The translations under genes and the position numbers were made by a program. 64,000 nucleotides of DNA. It comes from Desmodus rotundus (taxonomy: Eukaryota; Chordata; Mammalia; Chiroptera; Phyllostomidae). Below the pieces are notes generated by a model, which saw only the letters and a program-made list of their open reading frames with translations, had not been told where the DNA came from and did not search any database. Positions 12,032-23,272 of the stretch are shown here, piece by piece; the stretch's first letter is position 1; each line of letters begins with the position of its first letter. The stretch lies in contig NC_071389.1 in assembly GCF_022682495.2 (NCBI RefSeq), forward strand, positions 104,201,951 to 104,265,950. The letters run 5' to 3'.

Positions 12032-12138
12032 CAATAGGATCTGGGTGGCGAATGTGTCGCCTGCTCTGAGAAAAGCAAGATAAAGAGCACAGCTGTCCTG
12101 AACCGGCCCAGCGGGACTTGCTCCTGTCATGAAGAGAG
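12032..12138 (-). other. Exon-like open segment with splice-like ends (unproven)
   Basis: On the minus strand a 107-nt open segment is bounded by 'acccctgcag' (acceptor-like) and a perfect GTAAGT donor. It translates in the frame LFMTGASPAGPVQDSC and ALYLAFLRAGDTFATQIL. I do not recognise the protein. It is not the FRY exon expected next. It could be a cryptic or alternative exon, or chance. Confidence 0.25.
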
Positions 12139-12625
12139 CTGCAGGGGTGTCAAGTATTTTCACAGGAAAAGAGAAAGGTCCCTGTTTGTGCCTCTCACAC
12201 CTTGGAAAGTTCCAACTGCCCCCACCATCCCTTAAAAAAATACAAACTCTAAAAGCTCTTTGTGTCCCTGCCTACCTAAAATCTGTAAGGAAAGCCATCG
12301 ACTTCTACCTCAATACTCAAACAATTTCAGTGTATACTAGCTACATTTTCACTTATAGTCTTTTCACACTGGGCCCTCTGTAATCTGTACGAGGAGAGAT
12401 GTCCACACAAGACAGGACATGGGCAGTTAGACAAGTCTAGAGAGAGTCTACATGTGTATCAAAGGAGTTTTATTTCTGGGATACAAGGGGCTCATTTAAT
12501 AAATCACTTTCTACTTCTGATGTTTTACTGGACTAAAAAAGAAAATCCCAAGTGTGCCCCACAGAGGTAAGGCTTCACTAACCTAAAAAAATTTCCAAGT
12601 TATTATTGCCTTCAGAGACATTTCA

Positions 12626-12834
12626 TTTATTTATTTTTTTAGATTTTATTTATTTATTGTTAGAGAGAGGGGAAGGTAGGGAGAAAGAGAGAGAAAACTG
12701 ATTGGTTGCCCCATCACACGCCTCCAACTGGGGACCTGGCCTGCAACTCAGGCATGTGCCCTGACTGGGAGTTGAACCAGCGACCTTTGGTTCGCAGGCT
12801 GGTGCTCAATCCATTGAGCCACACCAGCCAGGGC
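12626..12834 (-). mobile_element. Ves SINE, minus strand, with TSD
   Basis: The plus strand shows the reversed tail 'agattttatttatttattg', the GA-rich part, 'gccctgactgggagttgaac' and ends 'ccacaccagccagggc'. Target duplications are TCAGAGACATTTCA (12612-12625) and TCAGCGATATTTCA (12835-12848), with two mismatches. Well preserved tRNA-like head including 'ggttcgcaggctggtgctca'. Confidence 0.93.
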
Positions 12835-12989
12835 TCAGCGATATTTCAAGAGACAAGTAATCCAACAACACCATGAGAGTTAATGTGACATTATTCAATT
12901 TGTGAAATATATCACCAGCCTTTTTTTGTTTTGTTTTATCGTATTTTACTTTGGACACTACCAAATATCTTCCAAAAGAACATGTTTTT

Positions 12990-13199
12990 TTCTTAAAGAT
13001 TTTATTTATTTAATTTTAGAGAGAGGGAAAAGGAGAAAGAAAGAGAGGGGGAGAAACATCAATGTATGGTTGCCTCTCATGTGCCCACTACTGGGGACCT
13101 GTTCTGTAACCCAGGCATGTGCCCTGACTGGGAATCAAACTGGTGACTCTTTGGTTCGCAGACTGGCATTCAATCTACTGAGCCACACCAGCCAGGGCC
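12990..13199 (-). mobile_element. Ves SINE, minus strand, with TSD
   Basis: Same structure as the copy 150 bp to the left: reversed A-rich tail, GA-rich segment, 'gccctgactgggaatcaaac', ending 'ccacaccagccagggcc'. Flanks AAAAGAACATGTTTTT near 12974 and AAAAAGAACATGTTTT at 13201-13216 are the target duplication. The open frame at 12902-13249 is a product of this repeat. Confidence 0.93.
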
Positions 13200-13394
13200 C
13201 AAAAAGAACATGTTTTATCATCTGTAAGGCAAAATTATTCATTACATAATGAGGAGAGTTTATATTCAGGAACTGTAATCTCTGCTGATAAGTGTTCCCA
13301 AATCTCCCTTGCTATGAATTAAACTTAAGCATGTTCAAACACCAGCCTTTCTTAAGGAGCTGTTTTAGTGTCTTAATTAATACAACAGTTGGAT

Positions 13395-13600
13395 CTAGTA
13401 GTTCAGTGCATGGGCTGGAATCTGAGAAGTTTGAAGTTGAATCCTAGGTACCCTGTTTATAACACATGGACCTTACTTAGTCTCTCTGAGTTTCAGTCAT
13501 GTTTTGGGTAACATAGGGATAAAATTACCAATCTACCACATAGAACTGAAATATGAATGGCACAGAGTAATTGAAAATTAATAGTCCTTATGATTATTAA
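13395..13600 (+). repeat. MIR SINE fragment
   Basis: 'gcatgggctggaatctgaga', 'agttgaatcctaggtaccct', 'cttagtctctctgagtttca' and 'gaactgaaatatgaatggca' are ordered as in MIR. Confidence 0.7.
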
Positions 13601-13911
13601 AATTCCTAACACCATAATTATTGGGATTAGAGAAGATGAAAATGTGTGTCACCTTTCCTAATGTTCAGGAGCTGAAACTGAGCTCCACATGTTTTCCTGG
13701 GGGCTTGTGCACTCCCACTAATGTTAATTAAAGCTTTAATTTTAGCTTCCATGATGCTTCCAAGTGTAACTAAAGAGTTCCATTACAGACAGTAGGAAAA
13801 AAATCATAAAGATTAATTGTCCTTCTCTCTTAAAAAAACAGGCCAAATGTTATTACTATGACTTCCATTTTTAATATTTAATTTAGAGGAAACCTTTTAA
13901 TTTAATGGTAC
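13601..13911. other. Repeat-free AT-rich intron with 16-bp palindrome
   Basis: No repeat recognised. Contains the perfect palindrome AATTAAAGCTTTAATT at 13726-13741. Confidence 0.5.
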
Positions 13912-14195
13912 TGTGGCAGGAAAGCTGAACTCCATTTCAAGAAAGTTCTGCCAAGCCATAAGCCGCCACGTTAACTTCCACCTTCTGCTTCTGTAAGCTC
14001 CTGTTTCCCACTTTGTGCCATGCTCCGCCTCACATTTTCACGCCAATAGTGACAATCAGCCCCCTGCCTATATAAACAGGTTTCTGCCTTACCCCAGCAC
14101 CCAGAATTTGGAGACTGCCTCCTCTGGGTCCGCATGCGTAAATAAACTCCACTTCGCTACCCCAGGAATTCGTCTGAGTCATTTGTCCCATAACA
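13912..14195 (+). mobile_element. Solo LTR of an endogenous retrovirus (gammaretroviral/ERV1-like)
   Basis: Begins TGTGGCAGG and ends TAACA. It contains a CCAAT box (14043), a TATA box (CTATATAAAC near 14068) and an AATAAA polyadenylation signal (14141-14146) in the right order for U3-R-U5. Flanking GTAC (13908) and GTAA (14196) fit a 4-bp target duplication with one change. No internal retroviral genes or second LTR lie next to it, so it is a solo LTR left by recombination. It points antisense to FRY. The open frames here are not retroviral proteins. Confidence 0.75.
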
Positions 14196-15872
14196 GTAAG
14201 ATCAGATAAAGACACAAAGGTAAAAAACCCCCAAAAAACCTCTACTACCAAACTTCTCAAAACTGGAAACTACAGTGGCTTTGATTATAGAATTTTCAGA
14301 AGTGAACTGATACAATTGGGTTCTCTCATCACCAAAATGGGAGGAAGTTGAGGAGTGAGCTGGCTCATCCCAATGGTCCCATTCCCGTGGTCCTCTGGTG
14401 ACAAGACAGTGTCTTAAGAGCAAATAGCTGGGCCACACCTGGAACACCACTGGAGCACTGCAGCCAGAACACCAGTACACAATGGCAGGCAGCCTGCTTA
14501 GCCAGAACCAAAGTAAAATGGGTTCTAGGCATCTCCAGTCTGACACAGATTTTTCCCTGCAGATGGCATTTGTGTCAGCCTGGACTCAATTTTCGAAACA
14601 GATTTAAGGAGTGAGCCAGAGGCCTCACTGTTCTGAATATGGACCATTCTTCCCCAAAAGACTTCCCAGAAATGAGGGGCAAATGAGGGGACTCAGAGGT
14701 ATGAATGCCTTGAAAATATACTCTGGTCATTTTAATGACCTGCAGGGATCACTGAACTTCTGGTGCAAAACTGAGACCCCTTGGTGCTTGCCTCAGTTTG
14801 TCCACAGTAAAAATGGACATCATCCTGATGTCCTGACCAGCTTTCTAACAAGAATTAGTGAGCACTATCAAGACACTTGGAGACCTGTTGAAGAACAGTG
14901 TTTATAGAAAGGGACAGAACCGTGTTTTTTTCTTTGTAATCTACTCAATTACCAAAATGAATTTCCTTAACCAAAACAATATATGCTGGTTTTCACCCGA
15001 AATCTTGGGGAAACTTGTCCTAAGATCAAGAGAATGATATAGAGCGTACCTCAAATCAGCTAAAGGTACGAGCAAGTAAGATGCTGCATAATACATGAGA
15101 GAAGAATGTAGACTCAAATCTGGGAGACTACTTCGGCACTTTAAAGAAAAAACTAAAAGCTCTTGAGAGACTCTCTGTCTTATTTGTAGCTGGCTTTGCA
15201 CATTTTGGTAAAGCCTATTTCTCTGCCAAATCTAACAATTCCAAGTACAAATACAGTATTTGAATAGTGAAAAGGAAACTTCAATTAAATTTGGCTACAA
15301 AGTTAATCATCTTAATTGAACAAATGAGCAGCTCCCCTAGACATTTTTTTTATTTTTTAAACTGTGAGCAGCTACCAAGACATGAACCTCCTCCTGTCTT
15401 CTGGCTCTTCTCAGCTAGCAACAAGCTTAGACCTTTGTATCTTAGCCTGCTGTGAGCACATGTCCACCTCTGGCTACTGTTGTCGCTACCCACTTTCTCA
15501 TCTTTGGTTTTCCAGTGAGTGGTCTATACTTCCTGTCTTCCCTTCTTTCTTTTTTCAACCACCTGTAATCTGACTTCTCAGTTATCAGTAAAAATAGTCT
15601 CCCTAGAGGTCCCAGTGACTTTCCATATGACAAATTTGGTAGCCATTTGTCAATAGGTTTCTTTTTGTAGATTTCAACTGCAATGAGACACTAAGATTAC
15701 CCCCTTCTGGTTACTTGAATCATTCCATCTTCTAATGTTTCTCCTCCCTCTTTAGATATCTCTTCTCTGGGTCCTTCATAGGTTAGTCTTTCTCCTTAAA
15801 TGATTATATTCCCCAGGGCTATCTTTGGGAACTTGAAATCAATCATGTTCTGATTTATTTTCCGGCACTACT
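14196..15872. other. Unassigned intronic DNA
   Basis: No gene or confident repeat. Several open frames (for example 14202-14546 minus, 14611-14907 plus) have no recognised similarity and lack exon context. Confidence 0.4.
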
Positions 15873-15907
15873 AACACATCACACACATACACACACCATA
15901 CACACTT
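15873..15907 (+). repeat. CA-rich microsatellite
   Basis: Short imperfect (CA)n run with TA and CC interruptions. Confidence 0.6.
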
Positions 15908-16089
15908 ACTGTTCTCACACCTAACCAAACCACCTCATCAAAAAATCCTACTTGTCCCTTAAGGTTCATTTATTCCACCACACTTTCCCCGATAACCTTG
16001 ACAAGAAGTGACAGTTCAGTTTTACTCTTCAATAGCTCTTTTGTATACTGACCCAATGTCATCCTACTTATTCATGTATACATCATTTC

Positions 16090-16215
16090 TCAGGTAGATT
16101 AGAGCTTGGACTTTGGAATCAATCAGACCAGGATTTGAATTGGGGCATTAACCCTAACTATACTACCTTTAGTAAACTTTATCAAATCTCTCAGGTTTAG
16201 TGTCTCTGATTAAAA
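16090..16215 (+). repeat. MIR SINE fragment
   Basis: 'gagcttggactttggaatca' followed by 'agaccaggatttgaattggg' and 'tcaaatctctcaggtttagt' is typical MIR. Confidence 0.7.
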
Positions 16216-16224
16216 ATTTTGAAG

Positions 16225-16490
16225 GCCATGAATATACTGGTTAAGAGCAAGGATCCTAGAGATAGTCCACGCTGAATGCCAGCTCCACCACTTACTATGA
16301 CTTTTGACAAATTGTTTAACCTCTATTTCTGAGTTTTCTTGTGGGGTAGTAAGAGTACCTACCTCATACTATGAAGATTAGGTGAGTTAATATTGGTCAA
16401 GTACTAAGAACAGTGGCTGGCACTGGATAAACATGACATGTTAGTATTATTATTACCTACCTTATAGGGTTAATGTGAAGATTAGTTGCC
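16225..16490 (+). repeat. MIR SINE, long copy
   Basis: Nearly full-length MIR: 'actggttaagagcaaggatc', 'ccagctccaccacttactat', 'aagattaggtgagttaatat', 'agaacagtggctggcactgg' and a second MIR-like 'accttatagggttaatgtga'. Confidence 0.75.
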
Positions 16491-16954
16491 TGAAAAATGA
16501 TAGTTAAGAAAAAAATGGAAGTTATTCTTATAAAAGTTTGTCTTGCTCCTCTTTGTCTAATGTTTAATCTCAAGTAAAATGGTTTATTTGCTATCAGGTT
16601 CAAATTTTTACTATCATGGTGCATTAAATTTCATTGCACAGATGAAAAAGTCCCATTTAATAGCTACAAAAGAAATGCTCCTCATCTATATGATTCTAAG
16701 AATATTCATAGTAAGGAAAACCCATTTCAGGTTGAACAACATATAGAAAAAAGTGAATTTGTGAGCCCTTTGGGAAGGTTGCATCATTCAGCAGTTAAAT
16801 GATACCTTTCAACAATTATCTCTGGGTTTAGTTACAAAACCTGTATTTTGTTTCTGGGTTAGGGTGAGATTCAGATTTCTGGTAAATGTCTGTAAGATTA
16901 AGTACAGGGGGCCAGACTGAGCTGCTTCACTTAGAAATAGCTGCCACATTTTGC
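16491..16954. other. Unassigned intronic DNA
   Basis: Nothing recognised. Confidence 0.4.
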
Positions 16955-17270
16955 TGTGTACAGTGCGCTCTCATGTATGATGTGCACCCACATTTTTGGC
17001 CCAAACTTTCAGGAAAAAACCTTTCATTTTAATTTTTAATTCAATTATTTTTTATTTATATTTAGATACTTGTTTTTGTATTATAATGGAATTTTGGCAT
17101 TTAATTTTGAACATATTATGGTACAAGAAATTTTGTGTAACAAATAATTACAAAACACAAGAACAGATACAAAGTACTTCAGGTACTACCCATGGATAAT
17201 GTGCATCCTTATTTTTCTCTAAAAAATTTGGGGGAAAAGTTCACATTATTCATGGCAAAATATGGTATTT
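16955..17270. mobile_element. Unclassified MITE-like DNA element with imperfect inverted ends
   Basis: Left part 'gtatgatgtgcacccacatt' with 'cccaaactttcagg' mirrors the right part, which on the minus strand reads 'gaataatgtgaacttttccc' with 'cccaaattttttag'. A second 'ggataatgtgcatccttatt' lies near 17194. AT-rich interior, no transposase. The ends look like a non-autonomous DNA transposon, but the superfamily is not clear. Confidence 0.45.
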
Positions 17271-18361
17271 TAAAAGTTATTTATGTATAATTTCTAACAT
17301 TAGGCAATGTTTTGTCAAATGTAGTATAAATATTCCTTATCTGACCATAGCTGTTACTTTGGAACAGACTTACTTTGATTCTATAACTACACTTGATAGG
17401 GAACTTGATGCGGACCTTGGCCCTCGGTGGGATCAGTGTGTTGTGGCTGCAATGGACAGATTCACATGGACTACCAAGTCCTGTGGAGAAAAAGGGACTG
17501 CAGGGCCACTCTCTCAAGAGGAGAGTGCCTGGACCCTTGCCTTGACAGGCTTTTATTGCTTTTCTGGGCACATTACATCAAGATGGTCCTCATTTACTAT
17601 GCACAGGTTCACCTTAGGTGGTTACAGAAAACAAAGGAGAGGGTGTTGCTAATTACATTAAAGAGGAAGGATATTTGCAAATGTAAAGGGAAAAGTAGTT
17701 AAACTGGTTACACTCTCCTTGGAAGGTTTAGCATAGATTTCAGGAAGTTAGTTTAAAGATATGCAGTAAAGGTTTGCTGCCTCAATTCAAGGTGAGGGAG
17801 TTTTAGCAAAAAGCAAGTCTCAAAGCAGACTAGGTACAATGCAGGTCTGATTCCCCACAGGAGAACCTATCCATGGGCGTGGATCCTGTGTGCTGGACCT
17901 CGCTCCCCACTGACCTTTCTGAGTGGGAGCTGGGCCCATGCCACTCAGAATGGTCTCCTATAGGAACTAAATTTATGAATTATTTTTATCTTCTATATTT
18001 CCCTTATTGGGGTTGTTGAAGCCAGAGGAGCCTCCATTTAAAGAGGAGTTTGGCAAAGAACACTAATTTGTTGTCCTGAAAGCTTCCAGAATCCACAGTG
18101 CAGGGAGCTGTTTAAGCTGGCATTTCTGCCATTTACACATCCTTTGTCAACATTTGGTTAGCATAGGAAGACTGACATATATGGCAGTGGGCTTACATGC
18201 CCAACTTATAAATTGGGCATGATGAAATGTTATAAAATACCATATGGTTGAGGTTAGTAGGTGGCTATCAGGCTGTGAACATGACTAAATATAATAACTT
18301 TATGCAGATCCAGCATATAAAGATCCAAACTTAATTAGAGGAGGTACTTCTTCAATTAGTG
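17271..18361. other. Unassigned intronic DNA
   Basis: No recognisable repeat. The overlapping open frames 17359-17652 and 17427-17702 show no similarity I know. Confidence 0.4.
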
Positions 18362-19395
18362 CAGCAGAATTTTTTTTCATTTTCTAAATTTGTGAATTAC
18401 AATTTACTTTCAGTATTATTTTCTATTGGTTTCAAGTGTAAAGCACAGTGACTAAACAATCATATACTCTATGAGGTGTTCCCCCTGATACTTCCAGTAC
18501 CCATGCGTAGTTACTGCAACTCTACTGACTACCTTCCCTATGCTGTGGTTTACATGACTACTGTAACTACCAATCTGTGTTCCTCAATCTCTTCACCTCT
18601 TTCACCTAGGACCTTAGATTCCTTCCCCTCTGGCAATCACCAGTCCAGTTTCTGTGCCTATGAGTCTGTTTCAATTTCGTTCATTTATTTTGTTTCTAAG
18701 ACTCCACATTTAGGTGAAATCATATGGTATTTCTTTCTCTGACTGACTTATTTCATGGAGTACAATGCCCTCTAGGTTCATTCATGCCGTTGCAAATGGT
18801 AAGATTTCATTCTTTTTATGGCTGAGTAACATTCCATTGTATACATGTATCACTGCATTCCCACCAACAGTGCACAAGTGTTTCCCTTTCTCCACATGTA
18901 CACCAACACTTGTCATTTGTGGAATTACTGATGATGGCCATTCTGACAGGTGTGAGGTGGTATCTCATTGTGCTTTCGATTCGCACTTCTGTGATGATTA
19001 GTGACATTGAACACTGACACTGAACATCTTTACATATGTCTATGGGCCACCTATATGGCTGTGGAGAAGTGTCTGTTCAGGTGTTCTGACCATTTTTTAA
19101 TTAGATTGTTTGTTTTTTTGGTGTTGAGTACTATGAGTTCTTTAAAATTTTGGATATTAACCCCTTATTATTGGTGACTATGTTCTCCAATGTAGTAGGC
19201 TGTCTCTTCAATTTTTTGATAGTTCCCTTTGCTGTGCCTAAACTCTTTAGTTTGATGTAGTCCTATTTGTTTATTTTTTCATTTGTTTCCCTTGCCCTAA
19301 GGAGATATATAAGGAAAAAAATATTGCCAAGAGATATGTCAGAGGTTTTACTCCCTACAGTTACTTCTAGGATTTTTATGGTTTCAAGTCTTTGT

Positions 19396-20260
19396 TTTTT
19401 CCATTTTTTATTGTTGTTCAAGTACAGTTGTCTTCATTTTTCCCACACCACTCTCCCTCACCCCACCCATGCCCACCTCCCACCCTCATTCTTATCCCCC
19501 TTTAGCTGTGTCCATGGGTCCTTTATACATGCTCCTTGACGACCCTTCTCCATTTTCCCCCCATTATTCCCTCCCACTTTCCCTCTGGTTACTGTCAGTT
19601 TGTTCTTTATTTCAAAGTCTCAGGATATATTTTGCTTGCTTGTTTGTTTTGTTGATTAGGTTCTACTTATAGGTGAGATCATATGGTATTTGTCTTTCAC
19701 CTCCTGGCTTATTTCACTTAGCATAATGCTCTCCAGATCCATCCATGCTGTTGTGAAGGGTAGGAGCTCCTTCTTTCTTTCTGCTGTGTAGTATTCCATT
19801 ATGTAAATGTACCATAGTTTTTTGATCCGCTCATTTACTGATGGGCGCTTATGTTGGTTCCAGCACTTGGCTATTGTAAATTGTGCTGCTATGAACATTG
19901 GGGTGCATAGGTTCTTCTGATTTGGTGTTTCGGGATTCTTGGGGTATAATCCCAGCAGTGCAATTGCCGGATCAAAAGGCAGTTCTCTTTTTAGTTTTTT
20001 GAGAAAATTCCATACTGTTTTCCACAGTGGCTACACTAGTCTTCATTCCCACCAATAGTGCACTAGGGTTCCCTTTTCTCCACAATCTCGCCAGCACTTC
20101 TTGTTTGTTGATTTGTTTATGATGGCCATTCTCACTGGTGTGAAGTTGTATTTCATTGTGGTTTTAATTTGCATCTCTCTGATGTCTAGTGATGCTGAGC
20201 ATCCTTTCATATGTCTCTGGGCCCTCTGTATTTCCTCCTTGGAGAAGTGTCTGTTCAGGT
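19396..20260 (-). mobile_element. Younger 5'-truncated L1 nested in the older L1
   Basis: 3' UTR with reversed tail at about 19396-19650, then the ORF2 C-terminus on the minus strand (19656-19898: ERIKKLWYIYIMEYYTAERK and AWMDLESIMLSEISQ). The older L1 text is duplicated at both borders: TTATGGTTTCAAGTCTTTG ends near 19395 and TTATGGTTTCCAGTCTTCC begins near 20260, a target duplication of about 15 bases. Beyond it the older ORF2 resumes. Confidence 0.85.
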
Positions 20261-21136
20261 TATGGTTTCCAGTCTTCCAGTTGTCTTTAATCTATTTTGA
20301 GTTTATTCTACTATATGGTGTAAGGAGGTGGTCTCATTTCTTTTTTTTTTTTTTTGCAAGTATCTGTCCAATTTTTTCAGCACCATTTATTGAATAGACT
20401 ATCTTTACACCATTGTATGTTCTTCCCTCCCTTGTAAATATTAATTGACCAAATAGACATGGGTTTTTTTCCGGGTTGTCTATTCTGTTCTGTTGATCTA
20501 TGTGTCTGTTTTTATACCAGTACCAGTCTGTTTATTTACTATGACCTCATAGTATACTTTGATATCAATTAGTGTGGTAACCCCCACTTTGTTCTTTTTT
20601 CTTAATACTTCTGAGGCTATTTGTTTTTTCTTTTTTTGTGTGTGTGTGGTTCCTTGTAAATTTTTGGAATTTTTGTTCTAGTTCTACAAAATACGCCATT
20701 GGTATTTTGACAGGGATTGCACTGACTCTACAGATAGCTTTGGGTAGTATGGACATTTTCATGATGTTAAATCTTCCTACCATGAATATGGAATATGCAT
20801 CCACAAATCTGTATCTTCTTCAGTTTCTTCAGTGTCTTATAATTTTCCAGGTACAGGTCTTTCACATCCATGGTTAAATTTATTCCTAGGTATTTTTTTT
20901 TTTGGTGTAATTGTAAATGAGATTGTTTTCTTAGTTTCCCTTTTTGCTAGTTTATTACTGATATATAAAATGCAATTGATTTCTGAATATTAATTTTTAT
21001 CCTGCTACTTTACTGAATTTATTTATCAGTTCTTGTAGTGTTTGGTGGAGTCTTTAGGATTCTTTATATATACAGTACCATGTCATCTACAAATAATAAC
21101 AGTTTTACTTCTTCCTTTCAAATTTGGACACCTTCT

Positions 21137-21316
21137 TTTAAAAAGATTTTATTTATTTATTTTTAGAGGGAAGGGAGGACAAAAGAGAGAGAAACATCAA
21201 TGTGTGGTTGCCTCTCATGTGCCCCCTACTCAATGTGTGCCCTGATTAGGAATTGAACCAGTGACCCCTTGCTTCATAGGGCAGAACTCAACCCACTGAG
21301 CCGTACCAGCCAGGGC
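21137..21316 (-). mobile_element. Ves SINE inside the older L1
   Basis: Reversed tail 'aaaagattttatttatttat', GA-rich part, 'aatgtgtgccctgattagga' and end 'gccgtaccagccagggcc'. L1 text 'tttggacacc' before and 'tttggatgct' after mark the target site. Confidence 0.9.
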
Positions 21317-21879
21317 CAGTTTGGATGCTTTTTATTTCTTTTCCTTGTCTGATTGCTGTGGCTAGACTTTGCAGTACTATGTTGAGTAAGTTTGGTGAAA
21401 GCAGACATTCTCATCTTGTTCCCGATCTTAAGGAAATGCTTTGAGTTTTCCCCCATTTACTATGATGTTAGCTGCCATCCAGTTCAGGTCTTTTGTTTGC
21501 TGCGAGCCTTTTGATAAATGCTTCGATTTTATTAGTTGTCATTGGTCTGTTCAGATATTTCTATTCTTCTTGATTCAGTTTTGGAAGATTGTATGTTTCT
21601 AGAAACTTACCCATTTCTTCCACATTGTCCAATTTGTTGGCATATAGTTTGTTCATAATATTTTCCTACAATCCTTTGTATTTCTGTGCTGTCACTTGTT
21701 ACTTCTCCGTTTTCATTTCTGATTTTATTTATTAGGGTCCTCTCTTTTTTTTCCTTGATGAGTCTATTAAAGGTTTGTCAATCTTGTTTATCTTTTCAAA
21801 GAACTAACTCTTGGTTTTATTGATCTTTTGCATTGCGTTTTTAGTTTCTATGCCATTTTCTCTGCTCTAATCTTTTAAA

Positions 21880-22015
21880 AAAATTTTCTTTTCTTTTAAT
21901 TTTTTAAAATTACTTTTATTGTATTTTTCCATTACCATTTATCTCCCTGATACCCTCCTCCACCTCCACTGACCCTCCCCTGGCCCTCACAACACCACAT
22001 CCACTCTATTTTTTA
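21880..22015 (-). repeat. Short L1 3' tail inserted in the older L1
   Basis: 'ttttattgtatttttccatt', 'tccctgataccctcctccac', 'ctccactgaccctcccctgg' is the same C-rich reversed L1 tail as at 1727 and 19400, so a very short 5'-truncated insertion. Confidence 0.6.
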
Positions 22016-22202
22016 TCATTTCCTTCCTTCTACTCACTTTGGGCTTTGCTTGTTGTTCTTTTTCTAGTTGCCTTAGTGTAAAGTTAGATTGTTTATTTGA
22101 AAATTTTCTTGTTCCTTGAGGTAGGCCTGTATCATTATAAATTTTGCTCTTAGGACTGTTTTTGCTGTGTCCCATAGGTTTTGGGTTGTTGTAGGTTTAT
22201 TT

Positions 22203-22302
22203 TGCCAGCAACCTAGGCATGTGCCCTAACCAGGAATCAAACCCATGACCTTTTGGTTTATGGAACAATGCTCCATCCAACTGAGTCACACCTGTCAGGG
22301 CA
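22203..22302 (-). mobile_element. Truncated Ves SINE
   Basis: Only the tRNA-like half: 'ctaggcatgtgccctaacca', 'ggaatcaaacccatgacctt' and 'gagtcacacctgtcagggca'. The tail and GA-rich part are missing. Confidence 0.75.
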
Positions 22303-23272
22303 GTCTAAGTTACCTTTACATTTTTTTCCTTGATCTTATTTTTGACCCATTCATTGTATAGTAGTAACATGTTATTTAGCCTCCATGTGTTTGTGTGTTT
22401 TTCAGTTGTTTTCTTGTATTTGATTTCTAGGTTCATAGCACTGTAGTCAGAGAAGATGCTTGGCACTATTTCAATCATCTTAAATTTCTCAATACTTGTT
22501 TTGTGTACTAACATGTGGTCTAAGAAAAAGTTCCATGTGCACTTGAAAAGAATGTACATTCTGCTGCTTTGGGGTGAAGTGCTCTGAAAAATATCAATTA
22601 AATCCATTTGGTCTATTGTGTCATTTAAGTCTGCTATTTACTTGTTGATATTTTGTCTGGAAGATCTATCCATTGATGTCAATGGGGTGTTAAAATCCCC
22701 TACTGTGACCTTATTTCTCTCAATGTTCCTTTTATGTCCATCAAGATTTGTATTTCGGTACACCTACATTGGGTGCATAAATGTTCATGAGGGTTACATA
22801 CTCTTGCTGGATTGATCCCTTTCTCATTATATAATGTCTTTCTTTGTTATTATTATTTTTGTATATATAGCCTTTGTTTAAAGTCTATTTGTCACATATA
22901 TGTATTGGTACCCTGGCTTTTTTTTTCCATTTCCATTTGCATGATATGTCCTTTTCATCCTTTTACTCTCAGTCTGTGTACCTTCTGTTTTGAGAGGGTC
23001 TCTTGTAGCAGCATATATATGGGTCTATGAGACAACTTTTTTATCTACTCATTTACTGCTGGGCACTTGGGTTTCTTCCATATCTTGGCTATTGTAAATA
23101 ATGCTGCAATGAACATAGTAGTGCATATATTCTTTTGAATTAGTGTTTTGGGTTTCTTCGAATAAATACTCAAAAGTGGAAATCACTGGGTCATAAGGCA
23201 GTTCTATTTTTAATTTTTTGAGGACCCTCCATACTGTTTTCCATAGTGTCTGTACCAATCACAGCAGAATTT

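Larger units (their letters stand above)
18373..23261 (-). mobile_element. 5'-truncated L1 LINE, minus strand, rearranged and hosting other insertions
   Basis: Flanked by the target duplication CAGCAGAATTT (18362-18372 and 23262-23272), with reversed polyA (poly T) at the low-coordinate end. Reading the minus strand from high coordinates: a piece of the ORF2 C-terminus (about 23026-23261, containing LKKLKIELPYDPV), the endonuclease region (22305-22607, containing KFKMIEIVPSIFSDYS), the reverse transcriptase region, then the later ORF2 part (20565-20804, containing GRFNIMKMSILPKAICR) and the 3' UTR (18373-18850). Many stops and frameshifts: inactive. The C-terminal piece at the 5' end is missing from its normal place at 18853/18854. 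Younger elements inside are listed separately. Confidence 0.9.

Noticed and set aside
14202..14907. Open frames next to the solo LTR as possible retroviral genes
   Set aside because: No retroviral protein motif is readable and there is no second LTR in the neighbourhood.
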